48,541 nt of DNA from an uncultured Prochlorococcus sp. (GCA_902624085.1 CACNWD010000006.1:1-48541), one strand, 5' to 3'. Counted from the stretch's first letter, positions 21,021 to 30,138 are shown. Numbers and translations are program-made. Notes: generated by a model not told the origin, from the letters alone.

Positions 21021-21055
21021 AGGTGTTGAAAAGCTGTCAATGCTTATAAACACCT
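21021..21055 (-). promoter_or_regulatory. Hairpin in the sasA leader
   Basis: Arms AGGTGTT (21021-21027) and AACACCT (21049-21055) enclose a second small stem AAGC (21031-21034)/GCTT (21042-21045). The structure ends 12 bases before the sasA ATG. Read on the sasA strand, the proximal arm runs into CACCTCCTT (21017-21025), identical to the 3' tail of 16S rRNA. Structure is by eye; function unknown. Confidence 0.35.
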
Positions 21056-21113
21056 TAAGATATTTAAACTAATTTTACAGATAAGCTATGAAATATATAG
21101 AACTTATTAGCAA

Positions 21114-21656
21114 ATGATAGCCATTAATTCAAATAATAATTTACAATTTGGGGCATTTGATTCTCCAGAGGTAACAATTAATAGCAATCTTAGACGGTGG
21201 TTTAAAAGAAATATTGGTCTTTGGAATTCACAGAGAATCTATTTTTTAAAAGATAAGAACAAAAATTACAATATTTCCATGAATTTGAAAATTGAAAGTC
21301 TTGAAAGCAAAAATGCTTGGGAATCTTATTACAAATTCACTTGGTACCCGTCCGATAAATATACTTTTTTTGAAGATAACCCAGAATTTAAAGAGAAAGG
21401 GGAAATGATAGCATATTTGCAAGGCCATCAATTAATTAGAGAAAAATTTTATTTAAGTGATAAAAAGGGAATTTCTAATATAAAACAAGTTGATGAACAC
21501 GAAATGATATTTGAATCAACTTATGATGATTGGTATATACTTGAACATACAAGACTTGTTGATATTGATAATTTAAGGTTTAGAGTAATATATTCTTGGA
21601 ATAAAAATAATCTTAAAATAGTGGAAAGTCATCATGAGACAAGAATAGTTTCATGA
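21114..21656 (+). CDS. CpcS/CpeS-like phycobiliprotein lyase family protein
   Basis: A 180-residue protein resembling the lipocalin-like CpcS/CpeS bilin lyases. Near the N-terminus it carries RRWFKRNIGLWNSQRIYFL (27-45), matching the family's FF...GxWxSxRxxY pattern. A series of strands with alternating aromatic residues follows (FTWYPSDKYTFF, YDDWYILEHTRL, RFRVIYSWN), ending in ESHHETRI. Such enzymes attach phycobilins to phycobiliprotein cysteines. High-light Prochlorococcus lack phycobilisomes, so a remnant phycoerythrin subunit or another tetrapyrrole would be the client. Family call is moderate; the paralogue (CpeS or other) is not resolved. It is divergent from sasA. Confidence 0.6.
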   Translation: MIAINSNNNLQFGAFDSPEVTINSNLRRWFKRNIGLWNSQRIYFLKDKNKNYNISMNLKIESLESKNAWESYYKFTWYPSDKYTFFEDNPEFKEKGEMIAYLQGHQLIREKFYLSDKKGISNIKQVDEHEMIFESTYDDWYILEHTRLVDIDNLRFRVIYSWNKNNLKIVESHHETRIVS

Positions 21657-21709
21657 TCAGTAAATTTAAAATATTAAGTGTTATGTTTGTAATACTAAGA
21701 TAAAAATTA

Positions 21710-22159
21710 ATGAAATTTAAACTAAAAATGTTTTCTTTTTATAGGAAGTTATTAGTTCCATTCTTTTTAGTTGGACTTCTTTATGATTTAAATATTTATA
21801 AAAGGCCAGTTTTCGCTAATTCTGATTTAAAACCCGCTAATGAAGAAGACATAGCACTTTATGAGGGTATGGGTGTCTCATACGTATGTTTAGCATCTCG
21901 TAAAGAAATAAATTTAGATTTTCAGAAATCACTTGGTGTAGCTGCTTCTACATTTGTAGCTGTAATTCAATCTAAACATGGAAATAAGGTAAAAGATAAA
22001 AATAAAGAAATTTCAATAGAAAATAAAATTTTATTTGAAAATGCAACGTTTAGAATTCTAGGAAGAGCTATTCAGACTTGCCCTGACAATGTCCCAAAGA
22101 AATCAAAAGAAGAATTTAATAAATTTATTAAACAATTACAAAGTTCGAAAAAGAAATAA
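21710..22159 (+). CDS. Secreted/periplasmic protein of unknown function
   Basis: A 149-residue protein with a probable signal peptide: basic start (MKFKLKMFSFYRK), hydrophobic core at about 14-25 and a plausible cleavage after VFA36. The mature part has two cysteines (60 and 124) that could form a disulfide, an acidic EEDIALYEGMGVSYVC segment, and a Lys-rich tail. I do not recognise a family. It follows the CpcS-like gene by 53 bases on the same strand and ends four bases from the convergent prs stop. Confidence 0.7.
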   Translation: MKFKLKMFSFYRKLLVPFFLVGLLYDLNIYKRPVFANSDLKPANEEDIALYEGMGVSYVCLASRKEINLDFQKSLGVAASTFVAVIQSKHGNKVKDKNKEISIENKILFENATFRILGRAIQTCPDNVPKKSKEEFNKFIKQLQSSKKK

Positions 22160-22163
22160 AATC

Positions 22164-23159
22164 TTATCTAAACATTGAGCTAACAGAGCTTTCTTCATGA
22201 ATTCTCCATATAGCTTCACCCAGCATATTGGCTACTGACAAAACTTTTAATTGAGGAAAATATTCTTTTGGGGATACTGGAATACTATTGGTAACAATTA
22301 CTTGCTCAAATAAATTCTTTGCACTGAGTCTTTCATGACAGGGAGGTGAAAAAACTGCATGAGAAGCACAAGCAAAGACTCTTTCTGCTCCCTCTTTTTT
22401 CAATAAATTTGCACCAGAACAGATGGTCCCTCCAGTATCAATCATGTCATCTATTAAAATTGCTGTTTTACCTTTTACTTCACCAATTACAGTTAAGCTT
22501 TCAGAAATATTATGAGCGGATCTCCTTTTATCAATAATTGCTAAAGGGGCATCTTTCATAAGTTTTGCAAAGGCTCTAGCTCTAGCAACACCTCCAACAT
22601 CAGGAGAAACTACAACTACTTCTTTTAGATTTAGGGACTCTAAATAATCAATTAAAACTGGTGAACCATAAATGTGATCACAAGGGATATCAAAGTAACC
22701 TTGTATTTGTGCAGAATGCAAATCCATTGCTAATACTCTATCTACTCCTGATTTCTCTAATAAATTAGCAGTTAATTTTGCCGTAATCGATTCTCTCCCA
22801 GAGGTCTTTCTATCTGCTCTTGCATATCCGAAATAAGGAATAACTGCTGTTATTTGTCTTGCTGAAGCTCTTTTACAGGCATCAACCATTATCATTAGTT
22901 CCATTAAGCTATCATTTACTGGAGCACATGTTGGTTGTATCAGAAATACATCACAACCTCTTATGGATTGTTGAATTTGAACATAAAGTTCACCATCAGC
23001 AAATCTTTTCGAAATCAGAGGCACATTTTTTATCCCTAAATAAGTTGCAATTTCATTAGCTAACTTAGGATTTGAGGTTCCACTTACTAGTCTAAGACGA
23101 CTATTATTTAAATTAAAGTTTGGCTGATCGCTTTGCACTGCCGTGATAAAACTTGTCAC
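22164..23159 (-). CDS. prs: Ribose-phosphate pyrophosphokinase (PRPP synthase)
   Basis: Makes PRPP from ribose-5-phosphate and ATP for nucleotide, His and Trp synthesis. The 331-residue class I enzyme has the flexible-loop region PYFGYARADRK (about 109-119), the VVVSPDVGGVARA segment (about 176-188) and the PRPP-binding loop AILIDDMIDTGGT (about 233-245). All are canonical and the length is normal. A promoter-like element with an inverted repeat lies in the 263-bp divergent region upstream. Confidence 0.97.
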   Translation of the reverse strand: MTSFITAVQSDQPNFNLNNSRLRLVSGTSNPKLANEIATYLGIKNVPLISKRFADGELYVQIQQSIRGCDVFLIQPTCAPVNDSLMELMIMVDACKRASARQITAVIPYFGYARADRKTSGRESITAKLTANLLEKSGVDRVLAMDLHSAQIQGYFDIPCDHIYGSPVLIDYLESLNLKEVVVVSPDVGGVARARAFAKLMKDAPLAIIDKRRSAHNISESLTVIGEVKGKTAILIDDMIDTGGTICSGANLLKKEGAERVFACASHAVFSPPCHERLSAKNLFEQVIVTNSIPVSPKEYFPQLKVLSVANMLGEAIWRIHEESSVSSMFR

Positions 23160-23188
23160 GAAATTTGCAATTTAAAGTACACACTTGT

Positions 23189-23218
23189 ATCGTAGTCTTA
23201 ATTGTGAGTTTGTCACAA
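23189..23218 (-). promoter_or_regulatory. Candidate prs promoter overlapping an inverted repeat
   Basis: TACGAT (23189-23194) is a possible -10 box, with TTGTGA (23213-23218) 18 bases upstream on the minus strand as a -35. The -35 is one arm of TTGTGA-N5-TCACAA (23202-23218), an operator-like palindrome. The rest of the divergent stretch 23160-23422 is AT-rich with no ORF that I can support. Confidence 0.35.
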
Positions 23219-23422
23219 GTTATTTATAACTAAAGTTAAAAACTTCATAACTATATAAATATTTCTTTATTTTTATCAATTTATTTTATATTTCAAAATT
23301 TAGTAATACATTTTTATAAAGATGTTCACAAAAATTGTTTACATTTAATCTTTTCGATATTTTAAAAAAAGGGGTATTTAAAAATAAACTTTAGTGTTCT
23401 CTAAAACTATATATTATTGATT

Positions 23423-24940
23423 ATGTTTTTGAATTTTGATCCATTAAAAAGATACTCAGGAATTCTTGTGCATCCATCAAGTCTTCCTGGAGGCAGTTAT
23501 TGCGGAACATTCGGCAATTCTGTAAGAGATTGGATTGAAATATTGTCGATTTGTAAAATTAATACTTGGCAATTTTTGCCTTTATCCCCTACTGATTCAA
23601 TGGGGTCTCCGTATAGTTCTCCATCAAGTTTTGCAATTAATCCTTGGTTCTTAGATTTTGATGAATTAATAAAGAGCAACTATATAAAAGAGTCCCATCA
23701 AGCCAAAATTTTTCAATTAAAATCTGCAAAATTGAATGTTTTTCAATTTAAGGTAGCTGATGAATTATCAAAAATAATTGGAAATCTTTTGATGGATTCA
23801 TGGCATTTATTATCTTTTGATGAGAAAGATAAATTTTATGTTTGGTGTGAAAATAATTCTTGGGTTAATGATTTTTCCGTATTTATGACTCTTAAGGAGA
23901 AATTCGATTTTTCTGCATGGTGGAATTGGCCAGAAGAATTTAAATGCAAAAATAAGCATGCAATTGAAAAATGGGAAAAAAATAATGTTAAACCTATTCT
24001 TAAAATTAAATTAATTCAATGGCATCTAGATAGGCAATGGTTAAAAATAAAAAAATTTGCAGAAATTAAGGGAATAAGATTGATTGGCGATCTACCATTT
24101 TATGTTTCTAAAGATAGTGTGGATGTTTGGAGTGATAAGTCTCTATTCTCGATATCTCCAAATGGAGAATTATATTTTCAAAGTGGAGTTCCGCCAGATT
24201 ACTTTTCTTCAACTGGGCAACTTTGGGGGACACCAGTATATGTATGGGAAAAACATAAAGAAACAGACTTTGAATGGTGGAAAAAAAGATTCAAAAGACA
24301 GTTTGAATTAGTAGATATTTTAAGATTAGATCATTTTCGCGCATTGTCTGGCTATTGGAGGATAGATGGGAAAGCTAAAGATGCAATAAATGGGAATTGG
24401 ATAAATTCTCCTGGTAAAGAGTTGCTAACTTCTTTAAAGGATTCTTTAAATGTTGAAAATTTACCTATCATTGCAGAAGATTTAGGGATAATCAATCAAG
24501 ATGTTACTAATTTAAGGAGACAATTTGGATTGCCTGGAATGAAAATATTGCAATTTGCATTTGATGGTAATGAAGATAATCCTTATTTACCCAAAAATAT
24601 AAACGGTAATAATTGGGTGGTTTATACCGGCACACACGATAACCCCACAACTTTATCTTGGTGGAATGACTTAGACAAAACAATCAAAGAAGGTTTAGAA
24701 AAAGAATTCTCTTTTGCAAATAATCCATCTTGGGAATTGATAGAATTAGGAATGAAAACGAATGCAAATTTATTTATTGCACCTATTCAGGATATTTTAT
24801 GCTTGGATGATTCCAGTAGAATTAATAAGCCTGGGACTACGCAAAATAATTGGAAATGGAAAATTAATTCATCTCTCTCAGAAATCAAACCATTCTTGAG
24901 AATGTATGGTGAACTTGGGAAAAAATACAAAAGATTTTGA
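23423..24940 (+). CDS. malQ: 4-alpha-glucanotransferase (amylomaltase, GH77)
   Basis: Disproportionates malto-oligosaccharides during glycogen breakdown. The 505-residue protein has the GH77 signatures RYSGILVHPSSLPG near the N-terminus, GDLPFYVSKDSVDVW, the nucleophile Asp in LRLDHFRALSGYW, the acid/base Glu in IIAEDLGII, and the third carboxylate in YTGTHDNPTTLSWW. The length is normal. I use the ATG at 23423 rather than an in-frame TTG at 23417. It pairs functionally with the GH57 branching enzyme at 5628-7217. Confidence 0.96.
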   Translation: MFLNFDPLKRYSGILVHPSSLPGGSYCGTFGNSVRDWIEILSICKINTWQFLPLSPTDSMGSPYSSPSSFAINPWFLDFDELIKSNYIKESHQAKIFQLKSAKLNVFQFKVADELSKIIGNLLMDSWHLLSFDEKDKFYVWCENNSWVNDFSVFMTLKEKFDFSAWWNWPEEFKCKNKHAIEKWEKNNVKPILKIKLIQWHLDRQWLKIKKFAEIKGIRLIGDLPFYVSKDSVDVWSDKSLFSISPNGELYFQSGVPPDYFSSTGQLWGTPVYVWEKHKETDFEWWKKRFKRQFELVDILRLDHFRALSGYWRIDGKAKDAINGNWINSPGKELLTSLKDSLNVENLPIIAEDLGIINQDVTNLRRQFGLPGMKILQFAFDGNEDNPYLPKNINGNNWVVYTGTHDNPTTLSWWNDLDKTIKEGLEKEFSFANNPSWELIELGMKTNANLFIAPIQDILCLDDSSRINKPGTTQNNWKWKINSSLSEIKPFLRMYGELGKKYKRF

Positions 24941-24949
24941 TCTTATGAT

Positions 24950-25429
24950 TTATTTACTTGACTTCTCTATATATTTAAATTCAATAACCCTATTATTTAA
25001 GTAATAACTATTTAGAACAAATATTGAAATAACTATTAGAAATAAATAGATAAAACCTCCTTGCCAAGAATTGAAAAGGTCAATCTTCGAAAAGCTGAAA
25101 TTTCTTTTCATTCTTTTTTTAATTGGGATATGATCTTTTTGAATTAATTTAATAAGTTCGAATTTCTCTAGAGAAAGACATTCTTCTAATTTTAATAGAA
25201 TTGACCTGGTAAAAGGATATGGCGGTATTAATTCTTTTAAATTATTCTCTATTCCTAAAATCGTGGAGATCGGTATTTTTGAGAGGAATGATAAATCTTC
25301 AATAGATAAATTTTTTTTAACTCTACTTTCTTTGATAATATTTCCAATATTTATATAAGGATCCACGATACTCTCTTTATTCTTTTTTATCTTAAATCCT
25401 TCAAATTTTTGAAAACAAAATAACCTCAC
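24950..25429 (-). CDS. RodZ-like helix-turn-helix membrane protein
   Basis: A 159-residue protein with an N-terminal HTH_25-type domain (about 28-100; IGNIIKESRVKKNLSIEDL, then IPISTILGIE and YPFTRSILLKLEE). A basic juxtamembrane stretch and one transmembrane helix (about 124-144) follow, with only about 15 residues outside. This is the layout of RodZ, which links MreB to the membrane and shapes the cell, but without the large periplasmic domain. The start used is a GTG at 25429; an in-frame GTG at 25366 gives a protein starting close to the domain and is also possible. RodZ function is inference. Confidence 0.7.
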   Translation of the reverse strand: MRLFCFQKFEGFKIKKNKESIVDPYINIGNIIKESRVKKNLSIEDLSFLSKIPISTILGIENNLKELIPPYPFTRSILLKLEECLSLEKFELIKLIQKDHIPIKKRMKRNFSFSKIDLFNSWQGGFIYLFLIVISIFVLNSYYLNNRVIEFKYIEKSSK

Positions 25430-25555
25430 TTAATAGCCCCAAAATTAAAAGCTTTTATTAAAAAATTGATAAATCACTCATGTAGATATTATATGCTTAA
25501 TTTTTAATTATATTAAATATTAAGTCGAATACTAATCTGAGATTTAAATATCCAA

Positions 25556-27214
25556 CTACACGGGAGAAATTATCTTCTTAACTGCATTTTTAGCTAGTTT
25601 CATTGGACTAAATGTTTCCTTAAGTAGAGAGAATAATTTTTCTGCATCTTTCAATTCAATTTTATCATTTTTGATAAGGCTCAATAAAAGGTTTTTTCTT
25701 ACTTCTGATCCCTTTTCTCCAGCAAATAATTTGAGACTTGCGTTTGCAACTGGAATTAAATCAGCATTAATATCTACAGATTCTTTAAAAAGAATATTTA
25801 AAAGACTTTCTAATTTATCAACTTGAATTCTGCCATTCTTATCAAAAATTACTTCAAGTAAAATATCAACAATTTCATCTGAATTATCAGTTAAAAGTTT
25901 CTTCGCGATGTATGGATATGCAATTCGCACAATTTTGAATTCGGGATCTAGTCTAAGAGCTAGGCCTTCCTGGCTTACAACTGCTCTAATTATTAGTGCA
26001 AATCTGCTTGGAACTCTAAAGGGATAATCATACATTAATTGTGAAAATTTATCTGTGATCTCTTTGAAATTAAAATTTCCAACCTCTTTACCAAGAGAAT
26101 CTCCTAAAACTTCTTTTAGAGGATTAACGAGTGACTCAAGATCTTGATCTTCGTTTAAAAAACCTAACTTTTGGAAATCTTTGGCTAATAATAGAAACTC
26201 ATTATTAATAAGATGAACAATAGCTTTAATAAGGGTTAATCTATCAAAATCAGAAATAGAATCCATCATTCCAAAATCTACATAAGCTATATTTCCATTC
26301 TTTTGATCACCACCTCTAAGAGCAAACATATTACCGGGATGAGGATCCGCATGAAAATATCCATGTTCGAAAAGTTGTTGAAGACCACTAATTACTCCTG
26401 TTCTGATAAATGATGATGGTATTAGGTTATTCTGTTCTATTTCATTGCGATCTTTTAATTTGACCCCTTCAATCCAAGATGTAGTGATTACTTTTTGTGA
26501 TGAAAAAGATTTTTCTACTTTTGGAATAATGACTTGAGGATTATTTTTAAATAATATTGCAAATTTCTCTGCATTTTTTGCTTCTTTCTCGTAATTAATT
26601 TCTTCGAACAAAGCCCTGCCAAATTCATCTATTATTTCTCCAATACCGACACCTATATTTAACGGCAAGAAAGGAGCTAAAAAGTTTGCAAGTAATTTTA
26701 AAATGACAATGTCTCTTCTAATAATAAATTCTAAATTTGGCCTTTGTACCTTAACTGCAACATAATAATTATTATTTATTTTGGCTTTATACACTTGCCC
26801 AAGACTTGCTGAAGCTATTGGCTTGTTAGGAAATTCATCAAATAAAATATTTGCTGGAGAACCAAGTTCTTTTTCTACTATTTTTAAAGCAATTTTATGA
26901 TCAAATGGTGGCAAATTATCTTGTAAATTTGTTAGCTCAGTAAGCCAATCTTGTCTAACTAAATCTGGTCTTGTAGATAAGGCTTGCCCAAGTTTTATAT
27001 AACAGGGTCCTAAATCAGTTATTACGTTAAAAAGATATTTTGAAAGATCTTTTTGAACATTTCTATCTTTACTTGCACCTTGAAATATTAATCTTAATAC
27101 AAAGAAAAAAATAGTCAGCAGTATATATATAACTCTTGGGAGTAGAATCCATGGTCTTAATAAAAGCCAAATGAGATTTTTGTAAGGAGTATATTGCATT
27201 TCTAAATCATTCAT
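25556..27214 (-). CDS. ABC1/AarF/UbiB family atypical protein kinase-like protein
   Basis: A 552-residue protein of the UbiB/ADCK family. The N-terminal extension is characteristic (LGPCYIKLGQALSTRPD, about 65-81, the KxGQ motif), the A-rich loop is ASASLGQVYKA (about 133-143), the invariant Lys follows in VAVKVQRP, and the catalytic loop is HADPHPGN with YVDFGMM. Cyanobacterial and plastid members act in prenylquinone or lipid homeostasis. The substrate is unknown. A basic hydrophobic stretch near the N-terminus (about 15-42) may anchor it to the membrane. Confidence 0.93.
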   Translation of the reverse strand: MNDLEMQYTPYKNLIWLLLRPWILLPRVIYILLTIFFFVLRLIFQGASKDRNVQKDLSKYLFNVITDLGPCYIKLGQALSTRPDLVRQDWLTELTNLQDNLPPFDHKIALKIVEKELGSPANILFDEFPNKPIASASLGQVYKAKINNNYYVAVKVQRPNLEFIIRRDIVILKLLANFLAPFLPLNIGVGIGEIIDEFGRALFEEINYEKEAKNAEKFAILFKNNPQVIIPKVEKSFSSQKVITTSWIEGVKLKDRNEIEQNNLIPSSFIRTGVISGLQQLFEHGYFHADPHPGNMFALRGGDQKNGNIAYVDFGMMDSISDFDRLTLIKAIVHLINNEFLLLAKDFQKLGFLNEDQDLESLVNPLKEVLGDSLGKEVGNFNFKEITDKFSQLMYDYPFRVPSRFALIIRAVVSQEGLALRLDPEFKIVRIAYPYIAKKLLTDNSDEIVDILLEVIFDKNGRIQVDKLESLLNILFKESVDINADLIPVANASLKLFAGEKGSEVRKNLLLSLIKNDKIELKDAEKLFSLLKETFSPMKLAKNAVKKIISPV

Positions 27215-27280
27215 TTCATTAACGATAGCGAAAAGAGCAAATAATCTTTACATCAATTCTATAAGAGTCAAAATTACTTT

Positions 27281-28678
27281 ATGAGTATTTCATCTTTTCT
27301 AAGAAAAAAATTTTCAATGCCTCTGTTTTTCCCCTCTCATAGTAGGGGAAAAGCTCTTCCTAAAAAATTAGTTCAATTGTTAAGAGAGGAACCTGGCCTT
27401 TGGGATATTCCTGAATTACCTGAGCTTGGAACTCCTTTGTCTGATTTTGGTTTAATTAAAGATTCTCAAGATTATTTCGCAAAAAAATTTGCTGTTAATA
27501 GTTGCTGGTTTGGAGTAAATGGTGCCTCTGGATTATTACAATCCTCAATTCTATCAATGGCTAACCCAGGGGAATATATATTACTACCAAGGAATATACA
27601 TATTTCTATTATCAAAATTTGTTTAGTAGCCAATATAATTCCCATATTTTTTGATCTGGAGTATTCTGAAATTACTGGTCAATATTTGCCAATAAAAGAA
27701 GCATGGCTTAAAAAAATATTAAAAAGCAATTTACTAAATAATATAAAAATATCAGGAATTGTTTTAGTAAATCCCTATTATCAAGGTTATTCCTGTGAAA
27801 TAAAGCCTTTAGTTGATCTTTGTCATGGATTTGAAATTCCTGTACTTGTAGATGAAGCACATGGTTCTTACTTTTTATTTTGTGAGGATTATGGTTTACC
27901 TAATTCAGCTGTTATGGCGAAAGCAGATTTAGTAGTTCATTCCTTGCATAAGTCATTAAATGGATTAACACAGACCGCGATGTTGTGGCATCATGGAAAC
28001 ATCATAGATAAAAGTAAAATAGCAAAAAAGATTAATTTACTTCAAACTACAAGTCCAAATTCTTTACTTATCGCCTCTTGCGATGAATCTATTAAAGATT
28101 GGTTAGAAAAAGATAGTCTTGAGGAATACAAAAAAAGGATAAAAGAAGCAAGAAATATTTATAAAGAACTTGTTTCTAGAGATGTCCCATTGATAAAAAC
28201 AGATGATCCATTAAAAATTATTTTAAATACCGGTTCTTATGGCATTGATGGTTTTACTGCAGATAAGTTCTTTTATAAAAAAGGAGTAATTTCTGAATTA
28301 CCAGAAATGATGACATTAACTTTTTGTTTAGGATTTGAGGAACAATCAAATTTTATTGATATGTTTGAGAACTTGTGGAAAAGTTTACTTTCATCAATAA
28401 AAGAAAGAAAAGATCTTCAACCAATAAAGCCACCATTTAGTTTAATTCAAATTCCAGAAATACCTCCTTCAGAATCTTTACTAAGAAATTCTCAGAAAGT
28501 AAATCTTAACCAATCAATTGGGAGGATTTCTGCTGATATTATTTGCCCCTATCCTCCTGGAATACCTCTAGCTATTCCTGGGGAAAGGATTGAAAAAGAG
28601 AGAGTTGATTGGTTGATTAACCAAGGATTAAAGGGAGAAAACCTGTTAAATTTTTATATAAACGTACTTATAACTTAA
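27281..28678 (+). CDS. Orn/Lys/Arg decarboxylase family, PLP fold type I
   Basis: A 465-residue PLP enzyme of the short Orn/Lys/Arg decarboxylase group (YaaO/Ldc-like, without the N-terminal response-regulator wing). It has VDEAHGSYF (PLP-binding Asp/His, about 190-198) and the Schiff-base Lys in VHSLHKSLNGLTQTA (about 222-236). The C-terminal part has CPYPPGIPLAIPGE, typical of this family. Substrate (Arg, Lys or Orn) cannot be told from the sequence; polyamine synthesis is the likely role. cdsA follows 10 bases downstream. Confidence 0.88.
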   Translation: MSISSFLRKKFSMPLFFPSHSRGKALPKKLVQLLREEPGLWDIPELPELGTPLSDFGLIKDSQDYFAKKFAVNSCWFGVNGASGLLQSSILSMANPGEYILLPRNIHISIIKICLVANIIPIFFDLEYSEITGQYLPIKEAWLKKILKSNLLNNIKISGIVLVNPYYQGYSCEIKPLVDLCHGFEIPVLVDEAHGSYFLFCEDYGLPNSAVMAKADLVVHSLHKSLNGLTQTAMLWHHGNIIDKSKIAKKINLLQTTSPNSLLIASCDESIKDWLEKDSLEEYKKRIKEARNIYKELVSRDVPLIKTDDPLKIILNTGSYGIDGFTADKFFYKKGVISELPEMMTLTFCLGFEEQSNFIDMFENLWKSLLSSIKERKDLQPIKPPFSLIQIPEIPPSESLLRNSQKVNLNQSIGRISADIICPYPPGIPLAIPGERIEKERVDWLINQGLKGENLLNFYINVLIT

Positions 28679-28688
28679 TGAATATTTT

Positions 28689-29558
28689 ATGAGATTTAAA
28701 AGTGGCTTAATTATTGGTTTATTTGGACTATTAGTGGTGATTCTGGGTGATTTTTATTTTGCTATTGGTATTACAGTTCTAACTTATTTTGCCCTATTGG
28801 AATTATTTAGAATGGCTGAATTTACAGGTATTAAGCCTGCTACAAAAACTACTTTGTTTTCATGCTTCATGCTCATTATCTCAACTTATCTTGAATTAAA
28901 GGGAATAATTGGGGAAGAGATCTCAAATGCAATTTTGCCGATTTCTTCAATTGGTATATGCACATGGTTATTACTTCAGCCAAAGCCAGGAAAAATTTCT
29001 GATATAGCGACTTCTATCTTTGGATTATTTTATTTAGGCTTTCTACCAAGTTATTGGATAAGATTAAGAGAATTAGATTCTATTTTTATAGATTCTAACT
29101 ATCAAGGGAATGGATTCTCTGACTTAGGCTATATTTCTGGATTTAATATAACTTTAATAACATGTTTGATTATTGTTTCTAGTGATATTGGTTCTTATAT
29201 TTTCGGTAAAATTTTTGGAAAAAAATCGCTTTCATCTATATCTCCTAGTAAAACAGTTGAAGGATTAATAGGAGGCATATTTTGCTCCATCGCAACAGGT
29301 ATTTTGTTCACTTATCTATTTAATTGGAATAACTATTTAATTATAGGAATTGTTTTTGGAATAATAATTTCTTTAATGGCTTTAGTAGGAGATTTAATTG
29401 AATCGATGATGAAAAGAGATGCAAAACTCAAAGACTCTGGGAATTTATTGCCAGGTCATGGAGGGATACTTGATAGAATAGATAGTTATATATTTACACC
29501 TTCTTTAATTTATTATGCTATTATCGCACTTGATTTCTTGAGAGTAACAACTAATTGA
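28689..29558 (+). CDS. cdsA: Phosphatidate cytidylyltransferase (CDP-diacylglycerol synthase)
   Basis: Makes CDP-diacylglycerol from phosphatidate and CTP, the precursor of phosphatidylglycerol, which photosystems need. The 289-residue integral membrane protein has about seven to eight hydrophobic helices, the SSDIGSYIFGK and SPSKTVEGLIGG segments, and the family signature LKDSGNLLPGHGGILDRIDS near the C-terminus. It is full length. The last eight bases overlap the 3' end of the convergent DUF2993 gene. Confidence 0.96.
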   Translation: MRFKSGLIIGLFGLLVVILGDFYFAIGITVLTYFALLELFRMAEFTGIKPATKTTLFSCFMLIISTYLELKGIIGEEISNAILPISSIGICTWLLLQPKPGKISDIATSIFGLFYLGFLPSYWIRLRELDSIFIDSNYQGNGFSDLGYISGFNITLITCLIIVSSDIGSYIFGKIFGKKSLSSISPSKTVEGLIGGIFCSIATGILFTYLFNWNNYLIIGIVFGIIISLMALVGDLIESMMKRDAKLKDSGNLLPGHGGILDRIDSYIFTPSLIYYAIIALDFLRVTTN

Positions 29559-30138
29559 ATATAATTTTCGAACCTATTTCAAGTTCGATGTGACGTTCAC
29601 AAAAAAATAAATTTTTTATAATAATATTTTTATCATTGAATATTGATAATTTTTCTTGGTTAATATTATTTACCAATGAAATAGTATTTTTATCAAACTG
29701 CAAAATATAATTAATATTTTTATTAGATAATCCATCAGAGGAAATGAAATATATTGATTTATTATAAATTTCTACACTTTCAAAACTCATTGAAATAAAA
29801 GATTCTATTGAAGTTTTTAAACTTTTCCATTTATTATTAGATAAGGTTTTATTAATATTATCTCTTGTTAATCTCATATTTATTAAAGCATAGGAATTTT
29901 CAATAAAAGATTTTTTATTATTAAAAGCTAATCTAAAAACTAAGTCGCTTAACTTAATATCTATATCACTAATATTAATTTTGTTGAAAATTATACTTTC
30001 TGCTTTTATATATAATTCATCTATTACTCCGCTAAATTTATTATTTTTATTGATTATTAGAATATTCCTAATTATTATTTTTTCGCAAATTATTTTTAAT
30101 AAATTTTCAACTCCTAATCTAATCAATTTAGAAATCAT
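29551..30138 (-). CDS. DUF2993 (LmeA-like) protein
   Basis: A 195-residue protein of the DUF2993 / LmeA phospholipid-binding-protein-like family. It shows alternating short strands (INKNNKFSGVIDELYIKAESIIFN), then SDIDIKLSDLVFRLAFNN and LTRDNINKTL, the pattern seen in cyanobacterial DUF2993 proteins. I chose the ATG at 30138: a longer reading frame to 30216 would overlap the end of the hydrolase gene by 73 bases, while 30138 leaves a normal five-base gap. The gene is exceptionally rich in Asn, Ile and Lys codons. Lipid binding is inference from the family. Confidence 0.75.
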   Translation of the reverse strand: MISKLIRLGVENLLKIICEKIIIRNILIINKNNKFSGVIDELYIKAESIIFNKINISDIDIKLSDLVFRLAFNNKKSFIENSYALINMRLTRDNINKTLSNNKWKSLKTSIESFISMSFESVEIYNKSIYFISSDGLSNKNINYILQFDKNTISLVNNINQEKLSIFNDKNIIIKNLFFCERHIELEIGSKIIFN

